Part shown: piece by piece, positions 1-8,491 of the stretch | Position numbering within the stretch: the first letter of the stretch is position 1 | Layout of the letters: each line of letters opens with the position of its first letter | Assembly: GCF_004343775.1 (NCBI RefSeq) | Contig: NZ_PTXL01000010.1 | Coordinates: 310,001 to 374,000 of the forward strand | Source: Burkholderia sp. SRS-46 | Lineage (GTDB): Bacteria > Pseudomonadota > Gammaproteobacteria > Burkholderiales > Burkholderiaceae | Direction of reading: 5' to 3' | Length of the DNA: 64,000 nucleotides | The notes under the pieces: generated by a model | Told to the model about the DNA's origin: nothing | What the model saw: only the letters and a program-made list of their open reading frames with translations | The model's database searches: none | Made by a program: the position numbers and the translations under genes

Positions 1-1
1 C

Positions 2-184
2 GTTGAAGGGCTCGACGTGCCGCAGGCGGCATTCATGCCACTCCAGTTGGGAGCGGCGTGTGCGCCGACGGGCGAGTCAGAGATTCGGATCGAGGTTCGT
101 CGGGGCGCCGCGACGCTCACGGTGCATTGGCCGCTGTCGGCGGCCGGCGAGTGCGCGGCGTGGCTGCGGGACTGGCTGCGATGA
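2..184 (+). CDS. tnpA: IS66 accessory protein TnpA, 3' fragment
   Basis: Only the last 60 codons are in the window; the start lies upstream. The sequence equals the end of the tnpA copy at 8492-8884, which begins with an IS3/IS66-type helix-turn-helix. The stop codon overlaps the ATG of tnpB (ATGA), the coupling typical of IS66 elements. TnpA is a DNA-binding accessory protein needed with TnpB and TnpC for transposition of this family. Whether the gene is intact upstream cannot be seen. Confidence 0.85.
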   Translation, partial: VEGLDVPQAAFMPLQLGAACAPTGESEIRIEVRRGAATLTVHWPLSAAGECAAWLRDWLR

Positions 185-516
185 TTCGAATCGATGCGAT
201 CTGGCTCGCGACCGAGCCGATCGACATGCGTGCCGGTGCGGATACGCTGCTTGCCCGGGTGGTGAAGGTGTTCGGCGCAGTGCGGCCGCATCACGCGTAT
301 CTGTTTGCCAATCGGCATTCCACGCGCATGAAGGTGCTGGTCTACGATGGATTGGGCATCTGGCTGGCCGCGCGTCGGCTGAACAAGGGCCGCTTCATCT
401 GGAGCGATGGCGAACAGTCGGTTTCGCTGCCGCTGAACGCCGAACAACTGCGTGCGCTGGTCACGGGTTTGCCGTGGCGGACGCTGACACCCGATCACGC
501 GATTACCGTGATATGA
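181..516 (+). CDS. tnpB: IS66 accessory protein TnpB
   Basis: A 111-residue protein of the IS66 Orf2 family (TnpB-like, unrelated to the RNA-guided IS200/IS605 TnpB). It shows the family features MRAGADTL near residue 18, then HAYLFANRHSTRMKVLVYD and a KGRFIW motif before a basic C-terminus. Length is normal. The ATG overlaps the tnpA stop by four bases, so it is probably translated by coupling. It is identical to the copy at 8881-9216. It is intact, but its element is broken, so any activity would have to be in trans. Confidence 0.92.
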   Translation: MIRIDAIWLATEPIDMRAGADTLLARVVKVFGAVRPHHAYLFANRHSTRMKVLVYDGLGIWLAARRLNKGRFIWSDGEQSVSLPLNAEQLRALVTGLPWRTLTPDHAITVI

Positions 517-579
517 GCCACACGGAGACGTAAACAGTTGCGCTTCCGCGCTGGCGCAGCCTCTGGCAGACTGGCCAGC

Positions 580-1930
580 ATGGACCTGCCCACCGACCTC
601 GACTCCCTGAGCCCGGAACAGCTGCGTGCGTTGGCCGCACAACTGATCGTGCAGGTCACGGAGAAAGAGCGGGAAGCCTGCGAGAAGGAACGGGAGCTGC
701 AGTATCGGCAAACGCGTATCGACCAACTGACGCACGAACTCTCCGTGCTCAAGCGCCTGCAATTCGGCAAGCGCAGCGAGCGGCTCGATGCCGAACAGAT
801 GAGCCTGCTCGACGAGGCGATCGATGCGGACCTGGCGGCACTCGAAGCCGAGCTCGAGCAGCTTCGGCCGGCCACGCCCGCCGCTGAGGAGCGCCAGAAG
901 CCGAAGCGCGCGCTCTTGCCGCCGAACTTGCCGCGCACGGACGTCCATCACGAACCGGAAGACACCACGTGCCCGTGCGGTTGCCAGCGGGAGCGTGTGG
1001 GCGAAGACATCAGCGAGAAGCTGGACTATGCGCCTGGCGTGTTCACGGTCGAGCGGCATATCCGGGGCAAGTGGGCCTGCCGGCACTGCGGAACCCTGAT
1101 CCAGGCGCCAGTCTCGCCTCACGTCATCGACAAGGGCATTCCGACCACCGGGCTGCTGGCGCAGGTGCTGGTTGCCAAATACGGCGACCACTTGCCGCTG
1201 TACCGGCAGGAACGCATCTTTGCTCGCGCCGGCCTGGCGATCCCGCAATCGACGCTCGGTGCCTGGGTCGGCGTCTGCGGTGTACGGCTGCAGCCACTGG
1301 TCGATGCGCTGCGCGAAGCGCTCCTGCAGCAGGACGTGCTGCACGCCGACGAGACGCCGGTGCAGATGCTGGCACCTGGCAAGGGCAAGACGCATCGGGC
1401 TTACCTATGGGCGTACAGCACGACGCCGTTCGCCGATCTGAAGACCGTGGTCTACGACTTCGCCGACAGCCGCGCCGGCGAACATGCCCGAAAGTTCCTT
1501 GGGGCCTGGTGCGGCAAACTCATGTGCGACGACTACAGCGGCTACAAGGCCAGCTTCGAACTGGGCATCACGGAAATTGGATGTGTCGCTCACGCGCGCC
1601 GGAAGTTCTACGAGCTGCACGTTAACCACCAGAGCCAGATCGCCGAGCAGGCGCTGAAATACTTCGGCGCGCTCTATGACGTCGAACGCGATGTCGCCGA
1701 ACTGAAGCCCGACCGACGGCAGGCCATCCGCCGGCAGCGATCCAGACCCGTTGCCGATGCATTGCACGCCTGGATGGTGACCCAACGCAAGCTGGTTGCC
1801 GAAGGATCTGCGATTGCGAAGGCGCTCGACTACAGCCTGAAACGCTGGGAAGCGCTCATGCGCTATCTCGACGACGGGCGTGTGCCCATCGACAACAACT
1901 GGCTGGAAAACCAGATTCGCCCATGGGCAA
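580..1930 (+). pseudogene. tnpC: IS66 transposase TnpC, truncated by the recombinase element
   Basis: Matches the first 450 codons of the 517-codon tnpC at 9280-10833. Visible parts are the N-terminal leucine-zipper-like region, the Cys-rich zinc-binding segment (CPCGC and CRHCG), and most of the DDE transposase core, including the HADETPVQ segment and the NNWLENQIRPWA block near the catalytic Glu. It breaks after RPWA, where the serine-recombinase element starts. The reading frame runs on into the element as nonsense and then stops. A TTG start 14 codons upstream is possible, but the ATG at 580 gives the usual N-terminus. Confidence 0.92.
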
Positions 1931-1949
1931 TGGGGCGTTCATTGTGCAC
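1928..1949. repeat. Left inverted repeat of the serine-recombinase element
   Basis: Aligned with the reverse complement of 4502-4523 it shares CAAT, four unmatched bases, then CGTTCATT, one mismatch, TGC, one mismatch and C. It lies directly after the last IS66-matching bases. Confidence 0.7.
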
Positions 1950-1950
1950 C

Positions 1951-4023
1951 TCATTCCGAAACCTCGATAAACATTGGGATCTGCGCTTCATCATCGTTAC
2001 GACACGGGCGATATTTACGCGCCAGCGCCGCCGCAACAGCGTCGCTGTGCAGATCACTCGCACGAATCTGCCATGGCGCATCCGGCATGACCTGCTCCGC
2101 AGGCAGAACGCGATCATTGATCAAGCGCCGGATCATGTAATGGGTGACGCCAAGCAGCTTTGCCGCATCAGACATCGTCAACCATTGACCATCCTTCTCC
2201 GCCGACTTGTAGGCTCGAATGTCACGCACTTGCCGTATCGATCTGACACGGTGTGCAGTCCAGGTCTTGCCCTGGCCGGTGCGTATTCCCATCCGGTTCA
2301 GCGATGCTGCGATGTCCTGGTCTGACCATCGGGTGATCATGCTGCGAATGACCGCGAGCGCGTCGTCAGAGGTGCTGCATCCATGCTCGCCAGTCCGGGG
2401 CTTGCGAACTCGAAGCTGGGAGTGCTGGCCACCTTGCCAGTGAATCGTGAGGATGACTTCGCGAGCGGTTTCGTCCACGTCGGCGACGATGTCGACAATC
2501 AACGCGCGAACAAGCTGTTGACGTGTACGCATGGTGACGCCTGGTGCATTCCACGCGGCACGAAGATCCTCGGCGAGCTCCGCAAAATCAGGCAGGGGAA
2601 CCTGCACCTCTGGTGCCGCCACCGTCTCCAGGCGTACCTGGCAAGCCTGTACACGGCGTAATGCCGCTTCCCAGTTCTTCTCCAGTTGCGCGGCAATCAG
2701 GCGGTTCTCAGGGTCACAGGCGGCGTAGCGCCGCTCAGCCAGCGTGGCCTCGTACCGGGCCTGCTGCAGTTCGAGTTCCACGATCCGCCGCTGCTCGTTC
2801 AGGGTATCCATGTGCATTTGCCCGGCCCGTTGTGCTGCTTCGATCGCCAATGGCTCAACGACCCGCAGAAGTTCCTTGCCGACAGCGATATCGATACGTG
2901 AACCGCCGAACGTCATGCATCGCAGCGGCATGTCGAAGCGATTGCACCGGTAGACTGCCTGCGGAGTGCGTCCAGCATAGGCCACTGACAGGCGACATCC
3001 GCAGCGTGCGCAGGCAAGCAAACCGGCAAGCAGCGCGCGTCCACCACGACCGGATTTTACGTCACCAGCCTTGCCGTAGGCATTGGTTGCAAGCTTCTTC
3101 TGGTTGCGCTCGAACTCGGCCCAGTCGATGTAGCCTTCGTGATGCTCCCGAAGCATGACGTCCCAGTCCTCAAACGGCTTGCGGTGTTTGTAGCTCTTGC
3201 GTGCACGGCCTTCGACGATCGTCATCTGCTTGCCGCTTTTACCATACGCGTAGACACCAGCATAGAACGGATTCTTGAGCACCGAGATCACGTTCCGGTA
3301 GCGTATCGGAGTCCAGTCGACTTGCGTCAGCGTCCGGCCATCAGATGGGCGTGGAAAATGAACCTGCTCAGCCCTCATCGACAGCAGGACTTGCCGCGCG
3401 CTTCCCAGTAGCCGGAAACGAGTGAAGATCAGGCGTATGACTTCCTGCAGCCGCGCGTCCGGATCGAAGCCCAGACCAACATCACGATGCCAGATATAGC
3501 CGACCGGCACGCTGATACGTAGTTCACCACGGTGCGCCTTCTCTCGTTTGGCATCGTGCATGCGTGTTCGAAGCACGTTGAGCTCGAATTCGCTGATGCT
3601 GCCCTTCATGCCAAGCAATAGCCGGTCATTTGCCCGGCAAGGGTCGTATACACCGTCAAGGTCGATTACTCGCGCTTCAACGAGACCGCAGAGCTCGAGC
3701 AGATGATGCCAGTCCTGTCCATTGCGGGCAAGGCGCGAGGCGTCCAGGCAAAGCACCGCGCCGACATCACCTGCACACAACAGTGCGACCAGACGATCGA
3801 AGCCCGGTCTCGCAACCGTGCCGCTAGCCGAGCGTCCCTGGTCATCGTCGATGACTTCAACGTCGCGAAATCCGTGTCGCTTTGCTTCCTGCACGAGGTC
3901 ATACTGCCGGCGCTGGCTCTCGAGGTTCAGTTGGACCTGCGTCTGGCTGGACTGCCGGACATACACCACTGCCTTGCGTTTAAGAAGATCTGCGGGCAAA
4001 CGCTCAACATTCGTCATCGTCAC
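1951..4023 (-). CDS. Large serine recombinase
   Basis: A 690-residue site-specific recombinase. The N-terminal resolvase domain (about 18-165) starts with VYVRQSS, where the nucleophilic serine lies, and continues with the SRLARN and EFELN motifs. A 'recombinase' domain (about 175-290) is followed by a zinc ribbon (CARCGC, then Cys residues near 365 and 373), a coiled-coil region and a C-terminal MerR/excisionase-like helix-turn-helix (SDAAKLLGVTHYMIRRLI). Large serine recombinases integrate and excise DNA without target duplication. The stop lies two bases inside the left repeat and the gene fills most of the element. It overlaps the small gene upstream by 20 bases, consistent with one operon. 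Confidence 0.93.
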   Translation of the reverse strand: MTMTNVERLPADLLKRKAVVYVRQSSQTQVQLNLESQRRQYDLVQEAKRHGFRDVEVIDDDQGRSASGTVARPGFDRLVALLCAGDVGAVLCLDASRLARNGQDWHHLLELCGLVEARVIDLDGVYDPCRANDRLLLGMKGSISEFELNVLRTRMHDAKREKAHRGELRISVPVGYIWHRDVGLGFDPDARLQEVIRLIFTRFRLLGSARQVLLSMRAEQVHFPRPSDGRTLTQVDWTPIRYRNVISVLKNPFYAGVYAYGKSGKQMTIVEGRARKSYKHRKPFEDWDVMLREHHEGYIDWAEFERNQKKLATNAYGKAGDVKSGRGGRALLAGLLACARCGCRLSVAYAGRTPQAVYRCNRFDMPLRCMTFGGSRIDIAVGKELLRVVEPLAIEAAQRAGQMHMDTLNEQRRIVELELQQARYEATLAERRYAACDPENRLIAAQLEKNWEAALRRVQACQVRLETVAAPEVQVPLPDFAELAEDLRAAWNAPGVTMRTRQQLVRALIVDIVADVDETAREVILTIHWQGGQHSQLRVRKPRTGEHGCSTSDDALAVIRSMITRWSDQDIAASLNRMGIRTGQGKTWTAHRVRSIRQVRDIRAYKSAEKDGQWLTMSDAAKLLGVTHYMIRRLINDRVLPAEQVMPDAPWQIRASDLHSDAVAAALARKYRPCRNDDEAQIPMFIEVSE

Positions 4024-4207
4024 GCCCCTTCGCAGTCGAGATGCCGGCTGCCTGCATCAGCAGGCGTGCAAGGTGCCTGATCGCGTTTGCCCGTTGCAGC
4101 GCGTTCATCCCCTGAAGCTCGACCGTGTCGAACGTCAGGTCCATCTGCTGGGGCATCGACCGTGATGATGGTTGACCTGCTGGAACGACGTTTGCCAAAT
4201 TGCCCAT
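4004..4207 (-). CDS. Small accessory protein upstream of the serine recombinase
   Basis: A 67-residue protein with an ATG preceded by GGGAG, and an end overlapping the recombinase start. It has a QMDLTF segment, a central helix rich in Ala, Arg and Leu (RANAIRHLARLLMQAAG) and an acidic tail (DDDEC). Proteins of this pattern sit directly before this recombinase class in many genomes, as I recall them; no function is known to me. It could be a recombination directionality or DNA-binding factor, but that is inference. A start 19 codons further up is possible but has a weaker ribosome site. Confidence 0.65.
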   Translation of the reverse strand: MGNLANVVPAGQPSSRSMPQQMDLTFDTVELQGMNALQRANAIRHLARLLMQAAGISTAKGRDDDEC

Positions 4208-4523
4208 TGCGCTTCTCCCGGACGTTGGTGGAACCGTCCTGAGAGTTTCCTCGCAAATGCCCATCGGCCAGCAAGCGATGCAGATTATGCAGCACCGTCA
4301 CCGTAACTCTCGGTTCACCGAGAACCATCGCGGAACATGTGGCCGCGTCGAGCATCCATGACGCGATCATCTTGACTACGCCAGCGTCCGCCTCCACATG
4401 GACGACCTGACCTCCGCCGCGCCGCTCGATATCTCTGACCTTGACGCGACGCCCATACAGCGGATGCCAACGATAATGAACCTCGACTTCCTGCCCGATA
4501 TGGGCAGAATGAACGGGAAATTG
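4020..4523 (-). CDS. Conserved protein of the recombinase element, no canonical start
   Basis: The reading frame is open from the right terminal repeat to 4020 in the -1 direction. The protein shows a conserved block (GQEVEVHYRWHPLYGRRVKV) followed by an AWML-type segment (ASWMLD) and LHNLHRLL, a pattern found upstream of the small accessory gene in related elements (from memory). There is no ATG, GTG or TTG near the expected start; the first residues (QFPVHSAHIG) are encoded by the terminal repeat itself. The next in-frame GTG, about 40 codons in, would remove the conserved block. It overlaps the 67-residue gene in another frame. Either it is started from flanking DNA or it is inactive here. 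Confidence 0.55.
   Translation of the reverse strand, partial: QFPVHSAHIGQEVEVHYRWHPLYGRRVKVRDIERRGGGQVVHVEADAGVVKMIASWMLDAATCSAMVLGEPRVTVTVLHNLHRLLADGHLRGNSQDGSTNVREKRNGQFGKRRSSRSTIITVDAPADGPDVRHGRASGDERAATGKRDQAPCTPADAGSRHLDCEGA
4502..4523. repeat. Right inverted repeat of the serine-recombinase element
   Basis: Inverted partner of 1928-1949; about 16 of 22 positions match. Immediately to its right, from 4526, an IS66 transposase reading frame resumes. Confidence 0.7.
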
Positions 4524-4525
4524 CG

Positions 4526-4756
4526 TTGGGCCGCCGCAATTACTTGTTCGTTGGCGCGGACTCGGGCGGAGAACGTGCCGCTGCGATGTATAGCCTGATC
4601 GGCACAGCGCGCCTGAACGGCCTCGATCCCGAGGCCTATCTGCACCACGTCATCGAACGTATTGCGGATCACCCTGTCAATCGCATCGACGAATTCCTGC
4701 CATGGAACGTTGCGCCCCACCTCCCGTTGACCGCAAGAGTCACGCCGGTACGATAA
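4526..4756 (+). pseudogene. tnpC: IS66 transposase TnpC, C-terminal fragment of a second type
   Basis: Encodes the C-terminal 76 residues of an IS66 transposase: GRRNYLFVGADSGGERAAAMYSLIG, a stretch on which all IS66 TnpC proteins agree, then LPWN near the end. It continues the broken tnpC on the left of the recombinase element at the right codon, but it is not from the same IS66: the intact copy has SNWLFAGSLRAGQRAAAIMSLI at this place. The parent insertion was therefore in another IS66 type, or the left part was replaced by recombination. Confidence 0.85.
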
Positions 4757-4790
4757 TGATCGGACATTAACCGATCAACGCGAGGCAGTA

Positions 4791-5189
4791 ATGGAACGGA
4801 TCGAGTTGGATATCCGCGGTGACATGGAGAATGGCAAGGCAGTCCTCTCCTACGAAGAGGATGATGAAAATTGCCAGGTGAAACTCGAGTACAAGGAGTT
4901 AAGTCTGTCGGGGGACGGACCGGACTTCTTCGAAGCCTTATCCGCAGTTCGTCAGAGGTTGGAAGCACATGGACTCCTCCTTGGCTGTTATGGCGCGAGC
5001 CTCAATGTGTTTCCTTCGCCCATGGCTAGGCAAATGGGCAGCGGGCTCAAGGCCTATAGACTAACGCCAGGACAGCAGGCAAAGAGGCAGGACCTGGTTC
5101 GTATCTTTGATACAGGGCCAGACGTTCGACCGGCTTCAGTTGCCGCACAACGAGAATACTTCGATACGTGGCTAAAGAGCCTTGAGTAG
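4791..5189 (+). CDS. Conserved hypothetical protein
   Basis: A 132-residue protein with no signal peptide or membrane segment and an acidic first half (SYEEDDEN). It has a recognisable block around residues 64-95 (LLGCYGASLNVFPSPMARQMGSGLKAYRL) and a FDTGPDV motif near 106. I recall similar uncharacterised proteins in many proteobacteria, some near polymorphic-toxin loci, which would fit an immunity or accessory role, but that is only an impression. It stands alone between the IS66 remnant and the Gabija-like operon, with a plausible ATG 34 bases after the remnant. Confidence 0.7.
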   Translation: MERIELDIRGDMENGKAVLSYEEDDENCQVKLEYKELSLSGDGPDFFEALSAVRQRLEAHGLLLGCYGASLNVFPSPMARQMGSGLKAYRLTPGQQAKRQDLVRIFDTGPDVRPASVAAQREYFDTWLKSLE

Positions 5190-5530
5190 CGTCCGGAAAC
5201 GTATGCGATAGCTTCCCGCTGTCAATACGGCCCAAATCGAACGCTTACAATAGCCACGCGCGAGCAAGTGATCGTTCTGGAGCCGCCCGAATGGCTCTTT
5301 GCAATCGAAGGCAGTCATCGCCTGCCTGACTGGCCGCGCCCTTCCGAATAAAAACGACTGACAGTAAAGGCCGAATTTTCGGCGATATACTCAGTAGGCT
5401 TTATGGAGAGTCGGTGCTCCACGAGCGTCGACGTGTGCTACCCGGCAATGTCGCCAGAACATCTTCGACCGGATTCGTTGCTCTGCAGCAGAATGCCGGA
5501 CGCACCACATCTGAGTGCACTGGAGACCTC
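5190..5530. other. Gene-free stretch before the Gabija-like operon
   Basis: No convincing gene. The frame of the next gene is open back to 5414, but those codons look non-coding and the protein family starts at 5531. The operon promoter must lie here; I see no clear -35/-10 pair, although the stretch around 5350-5400 is AT-richer than its surroundings. Confidence 0.5.
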
Positions 5531-7132
5531 GTGATAAAGAAGATTCGTGTCCGCGGATACCGCATCCATCGCGACCTGACGATCTACCCAAACCGCAAGC
5601 TCAACCTTATCGTCGGCACTAACGAGTCTGGTAAGTCGACGCTCTTGGAGGCCATCGTTCTCGCGCTGACGGGACGTATCAACGGGCGAAGCGCCGCCGA
5701 AGAGCTCAATCCCCACTGGTTCAACGCGGGCGTGGTGGCCGACTTCATCACAATGAGGGCGCGTGGCGAACCCCAACGGTTGCCGGAAATCGACATCGAA
5801 GTGTTCCTCGAAGACGTCCCGGAATTTCAGGAACTGTGCGGGGCCCATAACTCGGACACGCCCACCAACGCGTGTCCAGGCGTTCGGATTCGTTGTATTC
5901 CCAACCCCGACTATTCCGCCGAGCTGCAAGCGTGGGCGAAGGCGCCCTCGCCGCTCTTGCCAGTCGAGTATTACTGCGTGGAGTGGACCACGTTCGCTGA
6001 CGCCCGGTTGACTATGCGCCCACGGGTGCTGGCGACCGCGGTCATTGACGCGCGCACCGTTCGAAGCACTAGTGGCGTTGACTATCACCTGCGCCAGATC
6101 TTGGGTAGTCAGCTCGAACCCCAGGAGCGAGCCAACATTTCCCGCCAATACCGCGAATCCAAGGCAGCTTTATCAGATTCTGCGTTCAAGAGCGTGAATG
6201 AGCGAATCGCCAAGCTTCATGCGGCACTGCATGAGCAGCCGATTGCCCTGGCGATGGATCAGACCGCGCGCACGTCCTGGGAGGAGTCGGTTACCCCACA
6301 CGTCGATGGGGTTCCGTTCACGATGGCTGGGCAAGGGCAGCAGTCTGCGATCAAGATCGCACTGGCGATGAACAAGCATGCGGGCCGAGCCAAGTTTGTC
6401 ATGATCGAGGAGCCCGAGAATCACCTGAGCCACACCAGCCTGACCAGGCTCCTGCACAGGATGGAAGCGCTGGCCAGCGACGACCAGCAACTCTTCATCA
6501 CCACGCACAGTTCTAGCGTGCTGAATAGGCTCGGACTTGAAGCCCTGCAGCTCCTCGGCCCCACTGCTCCCGTGAAACTCGACGAGTTGGATCCAGAGAC
6601 AGTGAGCTACTTCAAGAAGCTACCGGGATTCGACACCCTGCGCATCGTTCTGGCCGACAGAATTGTGCTCGTTGAGGGCCCCTCCGATGAAATCGTCTTC
6701 GAGCGGGTGTTCACGGACGTTTATGGAAAGAGGCCCATGGCGTGTGGGATCGATGTTCTGAGCATGCGGGGCCTGTCACTGGCCCGGGGGCTCGAGCTGT
6801 GCTGGCGCTTGGGCAAGAAGGTCGCAGCACTTCGCGACAACGACGGCGTCGAACCGAACGAGCTTCGAAAACCGCTCGTGCAGTGGCTCATGCCTGGCTC
6901 CCGCGAAGTCTTCATTGGCGAAGTGGCTCATGGCAGGACGCTCGAGCCGCAGATTATTCATCACTGCGGCGAGGCCCACCTGCGGACCATCCTCGGAATC
7001 ACGGACAAAGCGGACGTCGAGACGTGGATGTCGCGCGAGAAGACCGAGGCCGCCCTGCGCATCGCGAGTTCGTCCGAGCAGTTCACGCCTCCGGCATACA
7101 TGCTCAACGCTGCTCAGTTCATCCATGGCTAA
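5531..7132 (+). CDS. gajA: OLD-family ATPase/TOPRIM nuclease, GajA-like
   Basis: A 533-residue protein. The N-terminal ABC-type ATPase has a Walker A (GTNESGKST, about 29-37), a GQGQQSA signature region, a Walker B (FVMIEEPENHLS) and a switch His (ITTHSSS). The C-terminal TOPRIM domain has the metal-binding Glu in VLVEGPSDE and a DxD pair in LRDNDG. This is a class 2 OLD nuclease, like GajA of the Gabija anti-phage system, which nicks DNA when nucleotides are depleted. The GTG start follows GGAG at 5522-5525. The next gene, a UvrD-like helicase, overlaps it by 8 bases; this pairing defines Gabija. Some OLD proteins act alone or with other partners, so I call it Gabija-like. Confidence 0.85.
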   Translation: MIKKIRVRGYRIHRDLTIYPNRKLNLIVGTNESGKSTLLEAIVLALTGRINGRSAAEELNPHWFNAGVVADFITMRARGEPQRLPEIDIEVFLEDVPEFQELCGAHNSDTPTNACPGVRIRCIPNPDYSAELQAWAKAPSPLLPVEYYCVEWTTFADARLTMRPRVLATAVIDARTVRSTSGVDYHLRQILGSQLEPQERANISRQYRESKAALSDSAFKSVNERIAKLHAALHEQPIALAMDQTARTSWEESVTPHVDGVPFTMAGQGQQSAIKIALAMNKHAGRAKFVMIEEPENHLSHTSLTRLLHRMEALASDDQQLFITTHSSSVLNRLGLEALQLLGPTAPVKLDELDPETVSYFKKLPGFDTLRIVLADRIVLVEGPSDEIVFERVFTDVYGKRPMACGIDVLSMRGLSLARGLELCWRLGKKVAALRDNDGVEPNELRKPLVQWLMPGSREVFIGEVAHGRTLEPQIIHHCGEAHLRTILGITDKADVETWMSREKTEAALRIASSSEQFTPPAYMLNAAQFIHG

Positions 7133-8216
7133 GCGGGTGACCCTGGCGGTCGCCGGCTCTCGCAAGACTCAAGGCATCGTCGAGCATTGCGCAGGATTGC
7201 CGCGTGAGCGGCGCGTCCTTGCCGTGACCTACACACAAAAGAACCAGGCCGAGCTTCATGAACGCCTTGCTCGCTACGCAGGCGACCATCTGAACGTCGA
7301 AGTGCTCGGCTGGTTCACGTTCCTCTTGCGGCACTTCGCGAAGCCCTTCTTGCCGTTGAAGTTTCCCGGCGAGCGTGTGCTGGGCTTCAACTTTGAAGGA
7401 ATGCCATTCCGAATGGCAACCGGCAAGGCTCGCTTTGTGGACAAGAGCGGCGCAGTTTACAGGAGCGAACTTGGACGTCTGGCGTTCGAACTGATCGCGG
7501 CGAGCCAGGGTGCGCTGATCCGCAGACTGGAAGGCATCTACGATGAGATCCTGATTGACGAGGTGCAGGACCTTAGCGCCTACGATTGGGACATCGTCGA
7601 TTCCCTTCTAGGCTCGGCTGTCGACCTCTGGATGGTTGGCGATATCCGCCAAGCGGTGCTCTCCACCAATGCGCGCAGCACGAAGAACAAGAAGTACGCC
7701 TACGCTGAGGCAATCAACTGGTTCAGAAGTCGCGAAAAGAGGGGGCTCTTGGCGCTCGAGGAGAGCGTGGTCACTTGGCGGTGCCACCCGAAGATCGCGG
7801 CGTTCTCGGACTCTATCTTTGACCCGTCCTGGGCCTTTCCTAGCACCGTCTCTAGAAATGACCACATGACTGGTCATGACGGCGTATTTCTCGTCCGTAG
7901 CGAGCACGTCCATGCCTACGTGGCCCAATATGGTCCCCAGTGTTTGCGTCACTCAGTTGCTTCGGCGAAGAAACTGGCCCTGGATTTTATGAACTTCAAG
8001 GTTTCCAAAGGCGCGACGTTTCCCCGCGTACTGATTGTCCCGACGTCCACCATCACGAACTTTATTCGAGGCGGTGTGAGTATGGACGCCATCGCTGCTT
8101 CGAGCTTCTACGTCGCGGTCACGCGGGCACAACAGAGCGTCGCAATCGTACTCGACGACCCGGGTATGTCGGACCTGCCATATTGGAAGCCGGCACCGGA
8201 TCTCGAGCGGCATTAG
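7125..8216 (+). CDS. gajB: UvrD-like helicase, GajB-like, short form
   Basis: A 363-residue superfamily 1 helicase. Motif Ia is VLAVTYT, motif II is LIDEVQD, motif III is VGDIRQ, and motif VI is AVTRAQQ near residue 340. The P-loop is unusual: AVAGSRKTQ, with Arg where the Gly before Lys is expected. At 363 residues it is clearly shorter than Bacillus GajB (about 490), mostly through missing 1B/2B insertions. It starts inside the end of gajA and is certainly co-translated with it. In Gabija, GajB is thought to be activated by DNA ends produced by GajA and to consume nucleotides. Whether this degenerate P-loop still hydrolyses ATP is unknown. Confidence 0.82.
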   Translation: MAKRVTLAVAGSRKTQGIVEHCAGLPRERRVLAVTYTQKNQAELHERLARYAGDHLNVEVLGWFTFLLRHFAKPFLPLKFPGERVLGFNFEGMPFRMATGKARFVDKSGAVYRSELGRLAFELIAASQGALIRRLEGIYDEILIDEVQDLSAYDWDIVDSLLGSAVDLWMVGDIRQAVLSTNARSTKNKKYAYAEAINWFRSREKRGLLALEESVVTWRCHPKIAAFSDSIFDPSWAFPSTVSRNDHMTGHDGVFLVRSEHVHAYVAQYGPQCLRHSVASAKKLALDFMNFKVSKGATFPRVLIVPTSTITNFIRGGVSMDAIAASSFYVAVTRAQQSVAIVLDDPGMSDLPYWKPAPDLERH

Positions 8217-8395
8217 AAGATTTGGTCGGTACTCATCCGATCGCAGCAATTGGCCGCTTCGGCCGAACATTGATCGGAACTGCGCGAACTACCGCTTCTG
8301 GCCGGCGAGCGCCCGACGGCCAGCGCTCCAAATTCGCGCCGATTGCGCGGACCAAAATAGGCAGCCGAGTATCCGGCACGACTAGCAAAAACCCC

Positions 8396-8403
8396 AATGT
8401 ATT
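8396..8403. repeat. Target-site duplication of the IS66 copy, left
   Basis: AATGTATT directly before the left inverted repeat; the same eight bases follow the right end at 10877-10884. Eight-base duplications are the rule for IS66. Confidence 0.93.
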
Positions 8404-8454
8404 GTAAGCCCCCGGTGAAGTCATCTTGTCTGTCCGCTTCCCGACCGGGAGGAT

Positions 8455-8483
8455 CGTGTCCACTTAATTTTTAAGTGGACACG
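8455..8483. promoter_or_regulatory. Stem-loop before the IS66 tnpA start
   Basis: A perfect 13-base inverted repeat (CGTGTCCACTTAA and its complement) with a TTT loop, ending 8 bases before the tnpA ATG. In a transcript entering from outside it would fold and could hide the tnpA initiation region, a known way for insertion sequences to avoid activation by external promoters. This role is inferred. Confidence 0.6.
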
Positions 8484-8491
8484 TGTACACC

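Larger units (their letters stand above)
1..1930 (+). mobile_element. IS66-family insertion sequence, left portion, interrupted
   Basis: Bases 1-1930 match 8701-10630 base for base as far as I compared, so this is a second copy of the IS66 element at 8404-10876. It lacks its left end, which would lie about 296 bases upstream of the window. Identity stops at 1930, inside tnpC, where the serine-recombinase element begins. It holds the end of tnpA, all of tnpB and about 450 codons of tnpC. Beyond the inserted element the transposase C-terminus is of a different IS66 type, so the pair of halves is chimeric. Confidence 0.93.
1928..4523 (-). mobile_element. Three-gene serine-recombinase element inserted in IS66 tnpC
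   Basis: A 2.6-kb element with three genes on the minus strand: two small accessory genes and a large serine recombinase. Both boundaries fall inside an IS66 transposase reading frame, after the codons for RPWA on the left and before the codons for LGRRN on the right. Imperfect 22-base inverted repeats mark the ends (1928-1949 and 4502-4523). The small upstream genes recur beside this class of recombinase in other genomes (from memory). Large serine recombinases usually use att sites rather than inverted repeats, so the repeats may be the recombinase binding sites. Confidence 0.8.
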
